Origin: Leuctra nigra
Taxonomy: Eukaryota > Arthropoda > Insecta > Plecoptera > Leuctridae
Assembly (NCBI GenBank): GCA_934045905.1
Contig: OW203771.1
Coordinates: 24,498,069-24,562,068, forward strand
DNA length: 64,000 nucleotides
Direction: 5' to 3'
The notes below the pieces were generated by a model. It saw nothing but the letters and a program-made list of their open reading frames with translations. It did not search any database and was not told the origin of the DNA. The translations under genes and the position numbers were made by a program. How positions within the stretch are numbered: the first letter of the stretch is position 1; each line of letters opens with the position of its first letter. This document shows, in pieces, positions 1 through 21,781 of this stretch.

Positions 1-542
1 ACAATGGAGGCGATTACAAAGTATTGGTTCTTTGAGTGTGGAATGTGTACATTTATGTTTTCCATGGCAATGTCAATCTCATGTAAATATTTAAAGAATA
101 AATTGAACTCAATTTGTCGGAATCCTTTAAGAAAAAAACAAATTGTTGCGATGACCTCAATTGAATTACGAAATAACATGGTATATTGCTGAATGGAACC
201 AGGTTTATAATTTTCGTCATCGACGGAACTTAAATTGTCTAAGAACAACTTAAACACCACTATCAGTGCGATGACGATGACAGCGCTGTAGACCGCTCCT
301 AGACGTGACACTACAAGAGTGACGCTGCCATTGACGTGTTTGACGCGACAACTGACGAGACCAATGAGTTGTGAGATGTAGATCATCGGCAAGGCGCTGG
401 ACAACGCGTCTACTGGCCTCCAGCGAGCGCGGAGTTTCTGGAGAACGCTGCCTTTAACAGTTACCCACTCGTCACGAGGTCGGTCTGGACTCCAGAGGTC
501 TCCAGATGACAAAGCTGTTTCATTATTTGTGGGCGAAATCAT
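1..542 (-). CDS. Gustatory receptor-like gene, copy E: partial first exon (runs off window edge)
   Basis: An open frame runs from an ATG at 542-540 to the window edge without a stop. It starts with a short variable leader, then the block shared by all five copies (LWSPDRPRDEWV, then LQKLRARWRPVDALSSALPM and the first membrane segments). The rest (SSVDDENYKPGS, IDIAMENINVHIPHSKN) is closest to copy A at 29 kb rather than to its neighbour D. Family: insect chemoreceptor superfamily, seven-transmembrane ligand-gated channels in gustatory neurons; ligand unknown. The start is uncertain: the frame also extends upstream through residues like copy A's FDFIQSKE, but the Met used here aligns with the short leaders of the other copies. 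The last three exons lie outside the window, so intactness cannot be judged. Confidence 0.8.
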   Translation of the reverse strand, partial: MISPTNNETALSSGDLWSPDRPRDEWVTVKGSVLQKLRARWRPVDALSSALPMIYISQLIGLVSCRVKHVNGSVTLVVSRLGAVYSAVIVIALIVVFKLFLDNLSSVDDENYKPGSIQQYTMLFRNSIEVIATICFFLKGFRQIEFNLFFKYLHEIDIAMENINVHIPHSKNQYFVIASI

Positions 543-2389
543 TTCCTTGCTTTGGATGAAGTCGAACTTTTCGTTTCTGTTCGACTTGGAAAAACAGCAG
601 ATTTGATTATGCGAAGATCAGGAAAGATACCTATGGATAAAAAAAAAATGCATGACACTAATTTTGAGATCAGCATTAGAAGTAGTGCATTTTGCTACTT
701 CGAGGATAACCTCAAAGAAATTTTAATATGCGTACCTAATTTATTTCTTCACCCACTGAACGAAGTGGAAATAGAAAACAACATAACAAATTTGCACGAT
801 TGCAAAAGAGCAAATTTACATGTGACATGAGTAACAATAGAATTTTCGGAAAAGTTGCGGTTACTTCCAAGATAGTTTATTTCGTTTAAAACAACTAATT
901 GAAAGTATATGGTTCCTCGTGGTTGTTGTAATATTTCGCAGAGTGGGTTGAAATAAGTGTTTACACTTCGATTTCTTAAAATTGCGTCGTCCTTGAAATG
1001 AAAATGAGCGATCATTTGGCACTTTAAGGTAGCACAACTGATATCTCATATCTTCCAAATAAGCCTATTTTTGGCAGAGGTATCAATAATCACTGTTTAC
1101 ACGATACTGTGAAATATGAACAACTTCTCGTGTCTAGATTTTGAGATATTGTAGTTATAAATTCCTATTTTTAACATGTCTTATGGGGGCCATTAAAATC
1201 ATGACGATTTCCATGCTATTTTTGAGTTTTGAATTTTACTGAAGTTCAACGTTTTTTCAAAAAACTGATTTCTAGATAGATAGTTGGACATTCTATTAGT
1301 AAAAAAATTGAAAACAATACCAACGTGTGCTATTTTAAAAGTTATCAACCAAAAACTAAATGATTTCCCTATACCTCCTGTGTTACAGTTTTGTTCATTC
1401 TCGGAAGGCAATAAATTGAAATCTCGCTATACGACAGGGGTTGCTAGTTAAATGACATTTTATGATTCATTTATACTTAAATATAGTTGAAATGTAGGAA
1501 AACGTTTTCTGAACTTGTAATTTCAAGATTTTTTTTGTATATTATGTATATCATGATGGTACTACCGTACTCGTCAAGAAATCCCATTACGAGGTGTAAG
1601 ACTGTTTCACTCACCGATAAAACATTAATATTGTCATGAGTTTCTTTAGGAAAACCGGCCATTTTAAATACAGCTGTAATTTAAATGTGCTCTGAATTTT
1701 GTATGTGGCTTGTGTACCAGGTGTATTACCCAATCCTCCACAGATCCACTTGCAATCTCGATATTAAACTCATTTATTCAGATTTGGAAAATAGATCAAG
1801 ATTTTTAAGCACTTAGAATACGTAACTAATTTCTCATAGTTAGTAAACCAAAGTCGTGTCACCTACTTTAAAAATCAGACGACTGAAGAGAAATCAAAAT
1901 GAATCATACTGAAGAATGAATCGAGGAGAAACTAGCAGAACGCCTAGCTTGCTCTATTCGTTAAAAGAACTGATTCAAAAGTATTGAATCCTCATCACAT
2001 ATTATAATTATATTGATCGTTACTTTGTTCTAGAAAATTTATTAATGATTAATAAAACAGGCGTGGAAGAGGGAGTTAAACATTTATCGACAGTAACTAT
2101 GACAACTGTGCAATAAACATCACGTTCAAATTTTGTAACTCTCCCTATAAATATATGAAAACTAGAGGAACCCGTCACGGTAAAACATGACCAATGTGCA
2201 CCAGTGGGATATGCGTAAATAAGAACCAATAGAAATATTTGGCAACAAAGTGTGACTTTGATAGCGTGACCAATGCCCAACTTAATACGTAAATGAGAAA
2301 CGAAGAGAAGTCTGAGAAACGAAATCTGCAAATCTATTTTGACAACCCATACTAAACTCCCTTGGAGCAGAAGCTTAAAGAAGGCAGGG
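543..2389. other. 5' flank of Gr copy E; no gene seen
   Basis: No convincing coding region. The first ~120 bp upstream of copy E match the corresponding flank of copy A (29,670-29,780). A block at about 1,860-2,130 (from CCTACTTTAAAAATC to ACTATGACAACTGT) recurs upstream of copy C (17,530-17,800), more weakly at 23,280-23,540, and in part at 26,330-26,460. The tandem Gr duplication unit therefore included upstream DNA, which may hold shared control sequence; no promoter element can be named. Confidence 0.5.
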
Positions 2390-2926
2390 ATGACGATTTA
2401 GTATACATTTTTCAAATATTTCAAGATTATGGAGTAAAATGTCCTTCAAAATAACAATAACTTTTGAAAATAACTGCAGATTAGACTGAAAATTAGAAAA
2501 AAATACCTAAAATGTAGGTACCAATACCCATGCAAAGTTTTAAATTGATCGGTCAATCTGATCTAGTTCAAATTTCAAAAATTACAGGAAAAAAGGGTTT
2601 AAATTTTAGCCAATGGGAGGATTTGGCTGAAATTTTGTAAGATTAGGGACACTGTTGGTTGCAATAACTTAGATAAATTTCAAATTGATCGGAGCAACCA
2701 ATCAAAAGATAATATTTCTAAAATTTGAACCAATCACAGGATCCCGTTCAAATGCGATCCCAGAGACCGTATAAATTACGTTAGTATGTGTGTAAAATTT
2801 CAGATCGATTGGTTGTGCGGTTTGATCTGGGCAGTGCAGACAAAAAAAACAAAAAACAACAACAAAATAACACACACAGAAAGTGCCATAAGAGTACCGT
2901 GGTGACGCTCGCTACGCTCGCTCAAT
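2390..2926 (+). repeat. Unclassified dispersed repeat, copy 1 (5' end missing)
   Basis: One of seven copies in the window of a family whose right end reads AAATTTCAGATCGAT, then an A-rich tract, then a GCTCGCT-type direct repeat and CTCAA. This copy has the right end (CTCGCTACGCTCGCTCAA) and internal segments such as CCAATGGGAGGATTTGGCTG, but lacks the AGGAAAACGC left end. No coding capacity seen. Confidence 0.6.
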
Positions 2927-3854
2927 GACCAGCTTCACGTAGATGGAAACCAAAGAGTGTCCGCTTACAGTGGAATTATAACAGTTAATTGATTATGACA
3001 CACGATTCTGATATCAAGGATAATCGAGGGGCGGTAACAGCATTGTTATGCAACGGCGCGAAGCAAGGTTGCCAAATGTGTTACTGCATTGATGAGTATG
3101 TTGTAGGTTTAGTATTAATTTAACTATGAACAGATGTTAAACGCATGCTTTATCCCAGTGATTAGCACACGACGTGAATGCAATTTAACAGCTGTGTATA
3201 AATGCATAGTCATGTATAAAATTGATTGCAGATGTAAAATAATCCCCCCCAAAAAATATTCAGAAAATGTACCTATTACATTATAATAATTGAACTAAAT
3301 GCGTCTACAATATAAATTTTGAGATTCGATAGACTCTCTTCCAAATTTTAAGATTTTCCTAGACAAAGCAATAGAATGGTTTGGTATGTTTATAAGCGTT
3401 ATTTATTGCATTTCTATATCACTCAAATCTATAACTGGTATTAAAATATAATGTAGGTACCTACTTGAAAGATGTCAAATAATCACGCACAGTTTTGTAA
3501 TAACCGTTAACATTACTTATGAATGCACTACGAAAGTACACACTGGAAATTCACTCAGTTTTATAAAATCGGCCGTGCCAGTGTAATTCTAGGACCAAAA
3601 GAAAAGTAAAAAATGCAAAGTCTAAATCAGATGTTGATACTTCAGTTCAAACAAAAAACTATTCTATATGGTTATCTTGTTATGTATTTTTTTTAATGGC
3701 TGTGTGTCAATTCTCTCTATTCTCTGTGTGTCTATTCTCAAGAAAATAATACATTGAAAATGGGACAACACATTTAAACAATTTTGTCGTGTTGTTTGCC
3801 ACATGTTGCATCCTGCCCCTGCACTAGGCTCTCTACTACGGCACAGTTGTGTTG
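2927..3854. other. Intergenic DNA between Gr copies E and D
   Basis: AT-rich with no open frame of note. About 2,990-3,110 is loosely similar to 18,540-18,650, between copies C and B, consistent with duplicated intergenic DNA. Nothing else recognised. Confidence 0.4.
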
Positions 3855-12765
<8,911 letters not shown>

Positions 12766-13066
12766 AACGTTTGAGTTTCTATAGACTTATTTTACGATCC
12801 TTCACTAACAACGGTTGAATTCAATTTAGTGACAGGCAGAGAGAAGAATTCTGCTTTTCTACATCATGTGGTACCTCAAATAAGAGTAATTTTCATCTTA
12901 GTATCCGTAATTAAGAAATGAGCAGCTACAAACTGCTGCTAAGGGAGTATCACAATGCTGTTGTAGCTCAAATGATACCTGTAATTTGATAATTTGATCA
13001 ATTAATTGTTAAGACGACAACATGCGTCAAGGAGATATGATTTTTTTTGAATAAATTTGACAAATA

Positions 13067-13893
13067 CCGGGTGGCGCAAAAAAGCGCACAATGGGCGAGA
13101 CATTGCTGTGACGAAACTACTGCACACATCGGGCTGAAAATTTCAAATATTATAAACAACATACTATTATTTAATGTGTAAAAGTTTCAAAAAAATTACT
13201 TGTGTGTGAAAAAAGTTATAGTTGCTCGAATTTGGTTGTCGAAAAATCAATTATACGAAGCTCAAATAGAGCGCGTTAATAAAACGTCCAACGGCAGGGA
13301 CGCTGTTTCTTCGAACCTGCTTACGAAATCAATCTGAAAATTTTAAATTTTAAACAAAATATATTGCTATCAATTATGTACAAACTTCAATACATTGGGA
13401 TCAATGGAAAGAAAGTTATAGGGTCTTCAAGTTGAGCCTAAGAGCAGAATATCATTTCTAACTTTTATTACCCACGATAATTTCAAAAAGTGTAATTATC
13501 TCACGCTAATTTGGCTTTTAATCTCAACTTCAAGGTACCATAACTTTCGTTCACTTAATTCAAATGTATTGAAATTTTTACACCAATTATAGCAATATAT
13601 TTTGCATAAAATTTGAAATTGTCAGCTTGTTATCATGCGTAGTTTTGAATTAACAGCGTAACAACCAATGCAAGTTTTCTGGTCGCGTCCTATTTGAGCT
13701 CCGTATAAACGATTTTTCGACAACCAAGCTCGAACTGCTGTAACTTTTTTCACACAACAGTAATGTTTTTGAAACTTTGACACATTAATCCTTAGTATGT
13801 TGTTTATATTATGTGAAATTTTCAGCCCGATGTATGTAGTAGTTTCGTCACAGCGATGTCTCGCCCATTGTGCGTTTTTTTTTAGCCACCCGG
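13067..13893. mobile_element. 827-bp foldback MITE flanked by TA
   Basis: The ends CCGGGTGGCGCAAAAAAG and its complement (TTTAGCCACCCGG) are flanked by TA on both sides. The inverted arms continue almost to the centre, for example TGGTTGTCGAAAAATCAAT near 13,230 against GATTTTTCGACAACCAA near 13,710. A TA target and these ends suggest a Tc1/mariner-type non-autonomous element. It lies upstream of Gr copy D. No coding region. Confidence 0.8.
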
Positions 13894-15588
13894 TATTTTA
13901 AAACAATCATAGGATGTCCGAAATTTTTCAAAATTTCTTAAAATTGAACACACTTAATTTTAGAATGTTACTTTGATAAATCCTGCATATATTTTTTTTT
14001 AAACATATTTTGAACGAAACGAAAGTGTGAATCAAAGTAGTAGTATTAAGATTATCTTTCTTCAATAATTAACACATACAACAGAATTTGATGCTAGTCT
14101 CCTTTAACAACGCAAAACTAGAACAAATAACGTAGCATTTTTTTCTCTTCAAATTATCACAGCTGTTATGAAGCCCGGCATGAAACTACTATACACAAAT
14201 CAATTTGTGTGTTACCTCATTAGAGCCAATTATGTGAGTGTCGCAATAATTTGCAGTACAATTCTCATTACATATTTAATTTGGTGCAATGAGATAACCA
14301 TGGTAACTGATAAATAAACAAACCATGCTTGTGTGCAAGCCGCGGATTATACGCCAAGAGCAAATGAGAAATAGCATCTACATAAAAAGGCTCATTTTGT
14401 GAATACATATTCAAGCGATTTTGCTTCAATTGCAATTAAACTGAAATAAAAATACTTATACAAGTATGTACCTCGGAAGTAGAATAGAATAGACTGTCTT
14501 TATTTTGCATTAAATAATACATACAATGCGAGGTTCACGTACGAACGTTGCGTTCTTCCACCCTGCATGTGCATAATATTATTTACAATGAATTTACCAT
14601 TAATTCTTACTTTCAGTTTTTTTACACTTAAACCATCTAAATAATGAATATCAGTATTTAAATAATTAATAGAAATTTAGTGATGTGATTAACGTTAACG
14701 CCAAAACGGCGTTGAAATCGCTCGCGGCAGACTTGTGATCAGTACATAGAAAACAAAACAGAAAGCGCAAAACGCAAGTACGGTCTATGAAGACCCAGCT
14801 TTAGTTAGTATTATTTACATTAAATACATTGTTAAACTGCCATCATCAAATCATCATTTCTATACTCAACAAGTATTTTGTGGCTTAAAATCGATGGTTG
14901 AAGCTAATACAGAAGATATTATTAAAACTCACGTTTTCACTAGGCATTTAATTATTACTTAATTATATAATAAATATATTTAAATTTAAATTATTTTTAA
15001 TTAGTATTATTTTATAATATAAATAAGAAGTATTCATAATATCTTTGCTAATACAATCTTTATACTATGCTAATACTGACATATAGGAAATATTTAAAAA
15101 TTAGCACACTTCAGCACTAAACTTATTTTTTGAGCAGTAAGTAATCTGGGGTGCGATCACATAAAATGATCACTTCCTTGTCACGGAGACAAGCTTCTCA
15201 TCTCAATATTATTTACGGCCTTCTAGGGACTTGTCACCGTGACAAGAGAGTTCTCATTTTATGTAATCCCACTTCTGGAATGGTTTTTGTATCTTATGAC
15301 ACCAATATTTCACAAAAATCTAATTCAATACAAACGCTAGGAAATTTAATGCAAAGTTGTACAATAGAATCAAACGTTTCTTTGTAGTTTTGAGCTATTT
15401 TTTTATTGAACACTGTGGATGCAACTCTAAAATAGCTTTACACACAGGGATTTGTTAAAATGTAGATGATCATAAATCCTCACGTGACAAAAGCAGCACT
15501 TCAAAGCATCACTTCACTCTACATCAAACAATAATTAAATATAACGACTATGTGATATTTTGTTGAGTCACAAGATTTAAAATGTGTT
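13894..15588. other. 3' flank of Gr copy C
   Basis: AT-rich, no gene. The part from about 14,724 onward, including TAAATACATTGTTAAACTG, TTAAAATCGATGGTTGAA and CTGTGGATGCAACTC, matches 18,662-19,239 downstream of copy B. This shows that the Gr duplication unit extends nearly 900 bp beyond the stop codon. Confidence 0.6.
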
Positions 15589-17362
15589 CTAAATGCAAGA
15601 TAAAGTACAAATGCTTGTGGAGTTGTGTGTAGTTGACACTGATTCCTCAGCAGATGGCACATTGAGCAGGACGATCAAGTAGGTGGTGATGGCTCCTCCC
15701 ATCTGCAACATCAGACAACGCGTTACAAAACTGTCTTCTTCTTCATCAGTTCCAACAACACAAGAACCAAGGCAACTCACCGAGTACAACAGATCCAAGT
15801 CCATGGAAAAGAACCCACCAGCTGTAAAGTCGATCTTCTTGTTGATCAGAGTGATCGACAAAACCGTCAACTATCATGGAAATGGAAAAACAGTAATACT
15901 CAAACATCTTCTGTAGTGTTCAATCTCAATTTAAAATATCAATCTTGGAGTCATTGTTAACCTCATTGTAGTTATGATTTTTGGGCCATCTTATGCAGTA
16001 TCCAATAACCATGGTCAACATGACGCATTTAAAATCCTCAATAAGTGACAAGCAATCGATCTCAATCATATTGTTGTACCTAATCATATTATTTCAATGT
16101 AATTTTTGTATATGTCGCCTTTTTGTATCAAAAGCAAATAAAGATAAATTGAATTGAATTGAAAAAATGTATACCTCTGTTTGCAAATCCTTATTGGTTG
16201 TAGATGACAGGAAGCGGGTGACTACGTCTCTGGTTCTCTCGCTCTGCAATGGACCAGCAAAAGTAAAATAATTACAGATTTCAACTTGTATCAATCTGTT
16301 TTATCAAATATAAACCGTGTATCTTACCTCCGACCGAGCGATGTTGCAAACCAAACATATAGTTGATATTTGGATGACATCAATCAGTAAACCATATATC
16401 ATCCAATATTGAAGCGTGCCGGTCTCAAAACCCTTAATGATTTGATAGGAAAGTGACAGAATTTGTATGAAGTAAGCGCCAATTGCAATGAAAACAGGAA
16501 ATGAAAGGAGGTCATTCACAATCTTAGCTGCGTCGCAAAGCATCCAGTGAATAGACAACGATGTTCGTATAAGTACGACTTTCACATGACGACCTTGAGC
16601 ATCTAGGTACTCGTTCAGAAGTCGGAAGCGTTGACGCAGTGCAAAGACGCAACATATGAACTGACATTCTGAGAGAAGAATTATAAAAAAGGGTACGTAA
16701 TAACCGACATTTGTTATTAACGATGCGACATATCCACTGAGGAAAACATCGAGCAGATACATTAATAGAGTACCGAAAAAAGGAATGACAACAAATGCTA
16801 TGACGAAACGTTGGTTCTTTGAGTGTGAAACTCGTATATTTATCTTCTCCATTAAAATATCAATCTCGAGTATGTACTTAAAGAACAAGATAATCTTTTC
16901 TTGTCTGCATCCAATAAACATGAAACAAATTCCTGAAATGATTCGAACCATAATTCGAGACATTCCTAGAGTCTTCTGGATGATGGATAGCTGGTTAATA
17001 CCTTTGATTACTTCAGAAATTCTATGAATAAAGCTAAATGTTAACACCACTATCAGTGCGATGACGATGACAGCGCTGTAGACCGCTCCTAGACGTGACA
17101 CTACAAGAGTGACGCTGCCATTGACGTGTTTGACGCGACAACTGACGAGACCAATGAGTTGTGAGATGTAGATCATCGGCAAGGCGCTGGACAACGCGTC
17201 TACTGGCCTCCAGCGAGCGCGGAGTTTCTGGAGAACGCTGCCTTTAACAGTTACCCACTCGTCACGAGGTCGGTATGGACTCCAGAGGTCTCCAGATGAC
17301 AAAGCTGATTCATTTTTTGGGGTTGAATTCATGGCAGGAAACGTCCTATTGAAAGAAGCCAA
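15589..17362 (-). CDS. Gustatory receptor-like gene, copy C (4 exons, intact)
   Basis: Exons on the minus strand: 17,362-16,328; 16,243-16,175 (69 nt, SERTRDVVTRF...); 15,870-15,781 (90 nt, LTVLSITL...GGFFSMDLDLLYS); 15,702-15,589 (MGGAITTYLIVLLNV... stop). Donors are GTAAGA, GTATAC and GTGAGT; acceptors are TTGCAG, GATAG and TTGCAG; every intron is phase 0. This gives about 435 residues from the first ATG; a second in-frame Met at codon 11 (17,332) aligns better with the other copies' starts. Exon 1 has the invariant N-terminal block, several hydrophobic segments and ALRQRFRLLNEYLDAQGR. The C-terminal GGFF...LL...TYLIVLL pattern is typical of insect Grs. Intron 3 is only 78 nt, a multiple of three and free of stops. 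No defects seen. Likely a taste-type receptor channel in sensory neurons; ligand unknown. Closest to copy D in exon 1. Confidence 0.85.
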
Positions 17363-19239
17363 GAAAGCTATTCCTTCGTTTGTGGGAAATCACCCTTAAG
17401 CTTAGTTACAATAAGGGTGACTTCTATTACGACATAATGGGAATTTCACCATTAGTCGGAAACAGCCTTGTTCTTTATTGTATATTGGATTATATACGTA
17501 ATTGATTACGCCACTTTCCAAAATTCAAATGGCCTACTTTAAAAACCACACTACTGAAGAGAAACCAAAATTAATCCAATGAACAAAGAATTGAGGAGAA
17601 ATTTGTAGTACGCCTAGCTTGTTATATTCGTTAAAAGAACTGAATTAAAAGTATTTAATTCTCATCACATTTTATAATATTATTGATCGTTCCTTTGTTC
17701 AAGGAAATGTATTAATGATTAAACAGGTGTGAAAGAGGGGGTTGATGAACATTTATCTTCAGATGAAACTATGACAACTGTAAATAACATCACGCTCGTT
17801 CCACAAATTGACTAATTTTGCAACTCGCACTGAATAAATGAACAATATGAGCTGATGCCCTTAAGCAGATTATCGTTCAATGTTATTGCTGTTATCTATG
17901 CCATCTGAAGAATGGTTCTTTGGATTGGCGTCTCTACATTCCAAGTTTTGCTGAAATGTACAGAATCACCTTATTGGCGATAATAAGGATCTCTTACTAG
18001 TTGTCCAATGAATAAAAACTGAAATGTTTAAAGTATATATGTCTAGGATGTTGACAAACTAAATAATATTATTCTTGGATGATAGTCGTCAAGGAACCTT
18101 TATTCAAAGTCTGAACTAATCGAGTAAATTTGCGAAAATTTGCGAAAAACAACGGACTGATGACGTCAAAAGTCAGTTATAAACTCTTAAACACAAAATT
18201 AAATCACGATGGCTCTGGTCGTGGAGGAATATGTCTAACTACAAAAGTGAAACAAACGATTCCATTAATATTTTGGGGTCTACTTTATGTTTATGAAAGT
18301 ATCTTATTTAAAAGAGTTGCCAATTGATGTCACTGTTCGAGAGAATGATAAATATCTATTTAAATTTTAGTACAAATCTTTTGAAATCAAGTAACCCTCT
18401 GAGATGTAGAATTGATATCGCGAGCTAATCGATCAACAACTAATAGCTTTCATGACAAAGATACGCATCAGCGCGCTCTTGAAATACCAGACAGTTAGCT
18501 CAATGCACGGAGACCAGAATGTGCGAGCGTACATTGAATTACCAATTTAATGATACACGATACGATAGCAAGGTTAATTAAGTTGACATGCACATTGTCA
18601 TGCAAGAAAGTGTGCATAGATGAGTAGAAGATGTAGGTATAAAGCAATAATGCATTGATAAGCGCGACAGACTTGTGATTAGTTCATAGAAAAAATAAAC
18701 GGAACACGCAAAACGCAAAAACGGTCTATATATAGACCCATCTTAAGTTAGTACTATTTTCATTTAATACATTGTTAAACTGACATTATCAAGTCATCAA
18801 TTCTATACTCAACAAAGTGATTTGTGGGTTAAAATCGATGGTTGAAACTAATACTGACCTAGCCAATATTTAAAAATTATCACACTTCTGCTCCAAATAT
18901 ATTTCTTGAGCAAAAACAGTAATCTGGTATGGGGTTCGTTTCTTACTACGATTATATGTCACAAAAATCAAAGCTTATACACACGCTAGGTGATTAAATG
19001 CAACGTTGTACAGTAGAATCAAAAGTTTTTTCATATTTTAGAGCTAACAATTTATTGAATACTGTGGATGCAACTCCAAAATAGCTATATGCACACTGTG
19101 ATTTGTTAAAATGTAAATCGTACATTCTTACGTGACAAAAGCAGCACTTCAAAGCATCATTCTACATACAAAAAATAAAATATGACGACTATTTGATATT
19201 TGTCGAGTCACACGATTTAAAACTGTTCTAAATGCAAGA
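17363..19239. other. 5' flank of Gr copy C and 3' flank of copy B
   Basis: No gene. 17,530-17,800 repeats the upstream block of copy E (1,860-2,130); 18,662-19,239 repeats the downstream block of copy C. The junction between two duplicated units therefore lies somewhere between 17.9 and 18.6 kb. Confidence 0.5.
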
Positions 19240-21249
19240 TCAAGTACGAATGCTTGTGGAGTTTTGTGTTGTTGACACTGATTCCTCAGCAGATGGCACA
19301 TTGAGCAGGACGATCAAGTAGGTGGTGAGGGCTCCTCCCATCTGCAACATCAGACAACGCGTTACACTGTCTTCTTCTTCTTCAGTTCCAACAACACAAG
19401 AACCAAGGCAACTCACCGAGTACAACAGATCCAAGTCCATGGAAAAGAACCCACCAGCTGTGAAGTCGATCTTCTTTTGTATCAGAGCGATCGACAAAAC
19501 CGTCAACTTTCATGGAAAAGAACGTACGACATTAAACTTCTGTAATCGAATTTCATCTGTGTAAGCCTTGAACCGCTTTAATATATCAGGTGAAAATGAA
19601 TAATGTCCCATTAGTAATAGAGGTTCTTACACCGATTTAAGGGACTGAATTGGTTAGGATATACCTTAGACTAAATAACTGCTCTAAGGATATACTCATC
19701 CGAAAAGACAATGAACGGGACTTTACGGTGATCACATCGCACATTCAACGAAACGAAATGATATGACTTTGGCATCACCTTACTATACAAAAACATTTAC
19801 AACAGGATTGTATGGACAATTCTCAGTGGATGATGACTGAATAGGACGATGATAATCGGGATGATAGGAAGTGTAATTGTGTATAATGCCCGTCCGGCCG
19901 GGGGGTTCAGTTGTTCGAGCTCTCCCGGTAAGTGAGACGCCACTGGTTCGTGTCCTGATTCGACCGGATATTTTTCACATATTACATCCTTCCTATCACA
20001 CCAATTTCCATGATTTCATAAAATATTCGTACGTAACGGTACACTATGGCGTAGAAGTTCTTGAGCATCACAAATAAATCACAAAGAAGTACGTACCTCT
20101 CTTTGCATGTTCATATTGGTTGTTGTCGACAGGATTTGGGTGACCACGTCTCTAGTTCTCTCACTCTGCAATCGTATATTAGTACACGATAAATAAATAG
20201 TGTATGTTGGATTCACTGTTATTTATCAAATTATAAAGTTAGCTTACCTCAGATCGAGCGCTGCTGCACATTAAACATAGAGTGGAAAGTTTGACGACAC
20301 AAATCAGTAATTCATTTACTATATCATATGGAATCTTTTTGTCCTTTATTTCGTTGATACCTTCGAATAGTAACGACAGAATTGCCAAGAAATATGCTCC
20401 TGTTACAATGAGAAAATGAAAGGAAAAGAGGTCATTGACAACCTTAGCGGCATTGCAAAGCAGCCAGTAAATGGACGATGACGTTCGCAAAAGAATTATG
20501 TTCACTTGACGACCTTGTGAATCTAGGTACTCATTTAGGAGGAGGAAGCGTTGACGAAGTGCGAGGACGCAAGACATAAACTGACATTCTAAAAACATAA
20601 TTGTGAAAAACGGTACGTAATAACCGATACACATTACGAACGAATACTTAAAATCATCCGTGAAACCATCCAAAAGATATACTAAGAATGAGATGAGAAT
20701 TGTAATTGCAGTAGCAGTAATCACGAATCGTTGATTCTTTGAGTGTGGAACTCTAAGTGTTATGTTTTCCATCAACTTGTCGGTCTCATGTAAATACTTG
20801 AAGAACAAAATAATATTCTCTTGTTTGAATCCTTTAAACATGATGAAAATTGTTGCGATAACTGCAACAATATAACGAACTAACGCTGTTTTTTTCTGGA
20901 CTGTTCCCTCTGCATAACTTTTATCTACATAAGAGAAAATCTCGTCAAAGAACAACGTAAACGCAACGCTAAGTGCGATGATGATGACAGCGCTGTAGAC
21001 CGCTCCTAGACGTGACACTACAAGAGTGACGCTGCCATTGACGTGTTTGACGCGACAACTGACGAGACCAATGAGTTGTGAGATGTAGATCATCGGCAAG
21101 GCGCTGGACAACGCGTCTACTGGCCTCCAGCGAGCGCGGAGTTTCTGGAGAACGCTGCCGTTAACAGTTACCCACTCGTCTCGAGGTCGGTCTGGACTCC
21201 AGAGGTATCCCGCTTCCAAAGCTGCTGCATCAATTTTCCTTGAAACCAT
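19240..21249 (-). CDS. Gustatory receptor-like gene, copy B (4 exons, intact)
   Basis: Exons on the minus strand: 21,249-20,248; 20,165-20,097 (69 nt, SERTRDVVTQI...); 19,506-19,417 (90 nt); 19,341-19,240 (MGGALTTYLIVLLNV... stop). All junctions are phase 0 with GT-AG ends, giving about 420 residues. The N-terminal block is the shared one; the middle of exon 1 is the most divergent of the five (FTDDFKYSFVMCIGYYVPFF, LALRQRFLLLNEYLDSQGRQ). Intron 3 is 75 nt, three fewer than in the other copies, still in frame and stop-free. No inactivating change found. As for the other copies, a seven-transmembrane insect chemoreceptor with unknown ligand. Intron 2 carries a tRNA-like fragment at 19,891-19,968. 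Confidence 0.85.
19891..19968 (+). ncRNA. tRNA-like segment inside intron 2 of Gr copy B
   Basis: TCCGGCCG near 19,891 can pair with CGACCGGA near 19,960 with one mismatch. Between them lie TTCAGTTGTTCGAGCTCTCC (A-box-like) and TGGTTCGTGTCCTG (weak B box). Probably a decayed tRNA-derived SINE head, lying opposite in orientation to the Gr gene. Confidence 0.35.
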
Positions 21250-21637
21250 GGCAACGACACTTGCTATTGTAGAAAGCCAACTGGCGGAGAGCTTTTAGCT
21301 CGTTTTCAGCTAGTCTTGGAAAAGCAGATTTCGATGTTCGAAGATTCCTATGGGTACACATTCAGGCATAAGAGAAAATTACAGATTTTACCAAAATCCC
21401 TGCTGGGTCCTAATCTAGCAGAGGTGTAAATTTTATTTTTATCTCACTAAGATATATGTATGCTCTTAGAGGCATGTTAAGTGGGAGCACATCATAAACA
21501 AAGACCAGAAAACAGCTACTAAAAGCAGGGTAGGACAAACTTTGGATAATCCAACTACTGATAGTTAATAGAGCTAATTCCACCACAACTAACAGGAAAT
21601 TGGCTAACTTCCACTTAACATACCTATAAGCCTCTAA

Positions 21638-21778
21638 GGGCCGGTCTTTCAATAGTCAGCTAAACCAGTAGTTAAGTTTTAATCGGTCATTCGCTCGAGG
21701 TTTGTCATTGGTTGTTGCCATGGTAATTAAGTCCTAATTGAATGTTTAAAAGTTATCAAGTCATTGAAAAACTGGCCC
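21638..21778. mobile_element. Small MITE with TAA target duplication (PIF/Harbinger-like)
   Basis: The ends GGGCCGGTCTTTCAAT and ATTGAAAAACTGGCCC are inverted repeats with two mismatches, flanked on both sides by TAA (21,635-21,637 and 21,779-21,781). A 3-bp TAA duplication and GGGCC-type ends are typical of PIF/Harbinger MITEs. A related interior segment occurs near 37,915-38,020. Confidence 0.75.
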
Positions 21779-21781
21779 TAA

